Below are positions 62,068 to 64,000 of a DNA stretch of 64,000 bases, piece by piece. Within the stretch, counting starts at the first letter, position 1; each line of letters starts with the position of its first letter. Under the pieces are notes generated by a model. That model was given only the letters and a program-made list of their open reading frames with translations, did no database searches and was not told the DNA's origin. Both the position numbers and the translations under genes were made by a program. The stretch comes from Microcoleus sp. FACHB-1515. GTDB lineage: Bacteria > Cyanobacteriota > Cyanobacteriia > Elainellales > Elainellaceae. Location of the stretch: assembly GCF_014696105.1 (NCBI RefSeq), contig NZ_JACJPO010000010.1:62001-126000 (forward strand). Reading direction: 5' to 3'.

Positions 62068-62745
62068 CTACAGCAGGTATTCCTTAAATTTAGGCGTAAA
62101 TTTGGTCAAGCTGCGCTGGTAGAAGCTACTCAAAGTTTGAGCGTTCATGTTTAGCTCTGAAGCAATTTCCTGCCAAGAGTAGCCCGCCATGCGTCTAAGT
62201 GCTAACACCTGAAAGTTGGCGTTCGGAGAATTTGCAACGCAAGCAGCTTGAAACAGTCCTTCTGGATCGTCTTCTAAACAGGCTGCAACTTCTTGAGACA
62301 AAGAAGGAATCAGTTGTGGATTCACTTCACTTGGATTGTTGCGATCGAGGTCATCGATCGTTACTCGTTGAATTCGCCTCGGATCAACTCCTTGATGCAC
62401 TACAGGTAAAATCTCGCGGCTTGCCTCAATAAAAAACCGCTGATTTAATAGAAAATTCATCCACTGCAATACCTCACCGCGATCGGGTGAATAGGAATCG
62501 ATCTTCTCGCAAACATAAGCAAATAATCGCTGCACCGCTTCGGCATAAATCTCTTCATAAAACTCCTGAAACTGATTGCGACGGGGACGACTCAGGCGCT
62601 TCGATCGCGAAACTGCATTGAGTAGTCGGCTCAGTGCCCGCTGTCGCGCTTGACTTTTGGGGGGATGCTGCTGGGCTTCCATTGCAAGGTGTTTGAGTCG
62701 ATCGTCGAGTGAGTGCTGGTCAAAACCGTTATCTTGTTGATTCAT
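62068..62745 (-). CDS. Sigma-70-like protein, locus B
   Basis: The 225-residue protein has a region-2-like part (FYEEIYAEAVQRLFAYVCEK), the linker EVLQWMNFLLNQRFFIEAS, and a C-terminal helix-turn-helix (YSWQEIASELNMNAQTLSSF YQRSL) shared with the locus A protein. It starts the leftward operon of locus B. A TTATTCT-C-AGAATAA palindrome lies 58-72 bp upstream of ATG 62745. Direct binding to core polymerase is an inference from the family. Confidence 0.7.
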   Translation of the reverse strand: MNQQDNGFDQHSLDDRLKHLAMEAQQHPPKSQARQRALSRLLNAVSRSKRLSRPRRNQFQEFYEEIYAEAVQRLFAYVCEKIDSYSPDRGEVLQWMNFLLNQRFFIEASREILPVVHQGVDPRRIQRVTIDDLDRNNPSEVNPQLIPSLSQEVAACLEDDPEGLFQAACVANSPNANFQVLALRRMAGYSWQEIASELNMNAQTLSSFYQRSLTKFTPKFKEYLL

Positions 62746-62802
62746 CGTGCTTAGCAGAACTTGTCTTCTGGTCGCATCGCTGTGGAGATTACCCTCTACA
62801 CA

Positions 62803-62817
62803 TTATTCTCAGAATAA
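62803..62817. promoter_or_regulatory. 7-1-7 palindrome upstream of the locus B operon
   Basis: TTATTCT C AGAATAA is a perfect dyad, AT-rich, 58 bp upstream of the sigma-like start. The shape fits a dimeric regulator site, but short dyads also occur by chance. Confidence 0.4.
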
Positions 62818-62927
62818 GGTTGCCGTTTTTACGCATGAGCCGTTATTTTTTATCAAAAAGCTGCGATGTACTACTGTTATGAGTATGAAGCGCTGACGGG
62901 GCGATCGAAAGTACTCTCTGCATATTA

Positions 62928-64000
62928 TTATTTTCCTAGCATCCGCTGAACTCGTTCTCGAATGGTGTAAAGGCTTTTCAGCTTGGCTTCTAATTTTTTT
63001 GATTGCTCTTTGTACTCCTTATAGCGTTCAGGGTTACAGCGATCGACAGGCGATTGTTTAACCTGACTTTCTGCTGCTTCAAGGTAGAGTCTCAGCTCTC
63101 GTTCAAAGCGGTTCATTTCCTCTTTGAAAGTAGCTTTTAAGATTCTTGCTAGCTTCTCAGCAAAACGAGATTTAACTGTTTTTTGATAGTAGGACTTTAG
63201 GTCGAGCCTAATTTTATCTGACGTTTTATGTATCTCAGCTTTTTTGTCATTTTGATAGCTTTTATAAAGTTTGCAAAGCAGCCAGAAAATCACCCCTAGC
63301 GCTAGAAAAATCAAAAGATTAGAGCTAGTAATCTGCTTGTTCACGCTTCTGATAAAGCTGCCTCTACTTAATCCCAAAAAGCTTAACAAAAATAAAATGC
63401 TCATAACTTGGAACACAGAACTGCGAATTTTCTTGATTGAAAAACTCAAAATAGATGTAGGATGATACTCGACTCGATCGAGCACTTTTCTTAGAGACAC
63501 GCGAAACACCGACTGCATGTCGATCTTTTGACAAATCGATGGAGCAAAATACTGACCGCTAGTTTTAGATGTTGACTCTAGTAAAGTTTGCGATCGAGCA
63601 ATCAAGCCTTCAACTCCACCGTTGCCATACTGCCAGCAGATCCTTTCCCATTCGGCTTCAGCCCAATCGAGCAATTCTTCCTCACAAAACTGCATCAAAT
63701 AATCGTTGACATTGCATTCACAGTTTTTTACCGCTAGCTTCAAAAACTTCTTATTCTCATGCTTAATAACTTGTGCTTCCATGTTGTCAATCACATCAGA
63801 AAGTCTATGTAGAATACTGCTGACTAAAGAATCGTCCAGCAAATCTTGTTTGGACTGTTCAAGGGCAGCATCTACTATTTCACTTAAGCTCGATCGCTGC
63901 TCAAAAATTTGTTTTAGCAAAGCTGATTTATCTTCCGACTTCTCTCTCACTCTGCTTTGCGATCGCTGCTTTTCAGTTTCTTCGATCTGCTGGGCGATCG
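62928..64000 (-). CDS. C-terminal part of a membrane protein with coiled-coil segments (5' end outside window)
   Basis: The frame is open from base 64000; a GTG at 63950 exists but upstream codons (QQIEETEKQRSQSR) look like genuine protein, so the gene is taken as cut by the window. About 357 residues are visible. Two hydrophobic segments (VFQVMSILFLLSFLGL and LLIFLALGVIFWLLCKLY) lie in the middle, flanked by helical, charged stretches (EEMNRFERELRLYLEAAESQ). This organisation resembles the helical and membrane part of dynamin-like proteins, but no GTPase domain is visible here, so the family is not claimed. It is AT-rich relative to its neighbours. Confidence 0.6.
   Translation of the reverse strand, partial: IAQQIEETEKQRSQSRVREKSEDKSALLKQIFEQRSSLSEIVDAALEQSKQDLLDDSLVSSILHRLSDVIDNMEAQVIKHENKKFLKLAVKNCECNVNDYLMQFCEEELLDWAEAEWERICWQYGNGGVEGLIARSQTLLESTSKTSGQYFAPSICQKIDMQSVFRVSLRKVLDRVEYHPTSILSFSIKKIRSSVFQVMSILFLLSFLGLSRGSFIRSVNKQITSSNLLIFLALGVIFWLLCKLYKSYQNDKKAEIHKTSDKIRLDLKSYYQKTVKSRFAEKLARILKATFKEEMNRFERELRLYLEAAESQVKQSPVDRCNPERYKEYKEQSKKLEAKLKSLYTIRERVQRMLGK

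Noticed and set aside
37523-62745. Possibility that the CHAT/sigma genes are a type III-E CRISPR (Craspase) locus
   Set aside because: There is no Cas7-11-like effector, Cas1/Cas2 or repeat array; only the logic of a CHAT protease near a sigma factor is similar.

Overview
The window looks like chromosomal DNA of a cyanobacterium, probably filamentous and Leptolyngbya-like, although the exact lineage cannot be told from the sequence. The reasons are: the octamer GCGATCGC (HIP1) and its core CGATCG are extremely frequent on both strands; several families are typically cyanobacterial (class II FBPase/SBPase, CHAT/TPR proteins, DUF1822, DUF928, CHASE2-CHAT fusions); and the dispersed repeats begin GATCCCCC-like, as is common in cyanobacterial genomes. 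No rRNA, CRISPR array, cas gene or transposase was found.

Layout. 0-8 kb holds housekeeping genes: an MBL hydrolase (cut by the left edge), an APH/kinase fusion, rsmI, a lipoprotein, a phosphohexomutase, a LapA-like protein and an EF-G paralogue. 8-10 kb is a small accessory patch with an AT-rich membrane protein and two toxin-antitoxin remnants whose toxins are broken. 10-26 kb has mutS, a SLOG/DprA-like protein, MAPEG, a YajQ-family protein, a GT39-like membrane enzyme, an SGNH hydrolase, a leftward string (DUF411 protein, small membrane protein, methyltransferase, cobK, SDR), scpB, a pstA remnant, a small RTX protein, a GGT-like enzyme and glpX. 26-37 kb has hemA, an aldo/keto reductase, an Omp85 protein, pgi, two exported ferritin-like proteins and a STAND-type ATPase.

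37.5-62.7 kb is the most interesting part. It holds two paralogous copies of one locus. Each copy has a rightward arm of exported or protease-like proteins (a TPS/filamentous-haemagglutinin exoprotein and a TPR-CHAT protein; copy A also has a large RTX protein) facing a leftward operon of sigma-70-like protein, DUF1822 protein, CHAT-CHASE2 transmembrane protein and exported DUF928 protein. Between the copies lies a leftward tRNA array of about eleven tRNA or tRNA-like genes, some structurally abnormal, preceded by a possible short leader peptide.

How the genes may work together (inference): CHASE2 faces the periplasm as a sensor, the attached CHAT domain is a cytoplasmic caspase-like protease, DUF1822 may hold or regulate the sigma-like factor, and the output would be the haemagglutinin-like surface proteins, RTX protein and TPR-CHAT protein. 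This protease-gated sigma-factor circuit, present twice, is the best candidate for an undescribed system. The right edge cuts an AT-rich gene for a two-helix membrane protein with coiled-coil segments.
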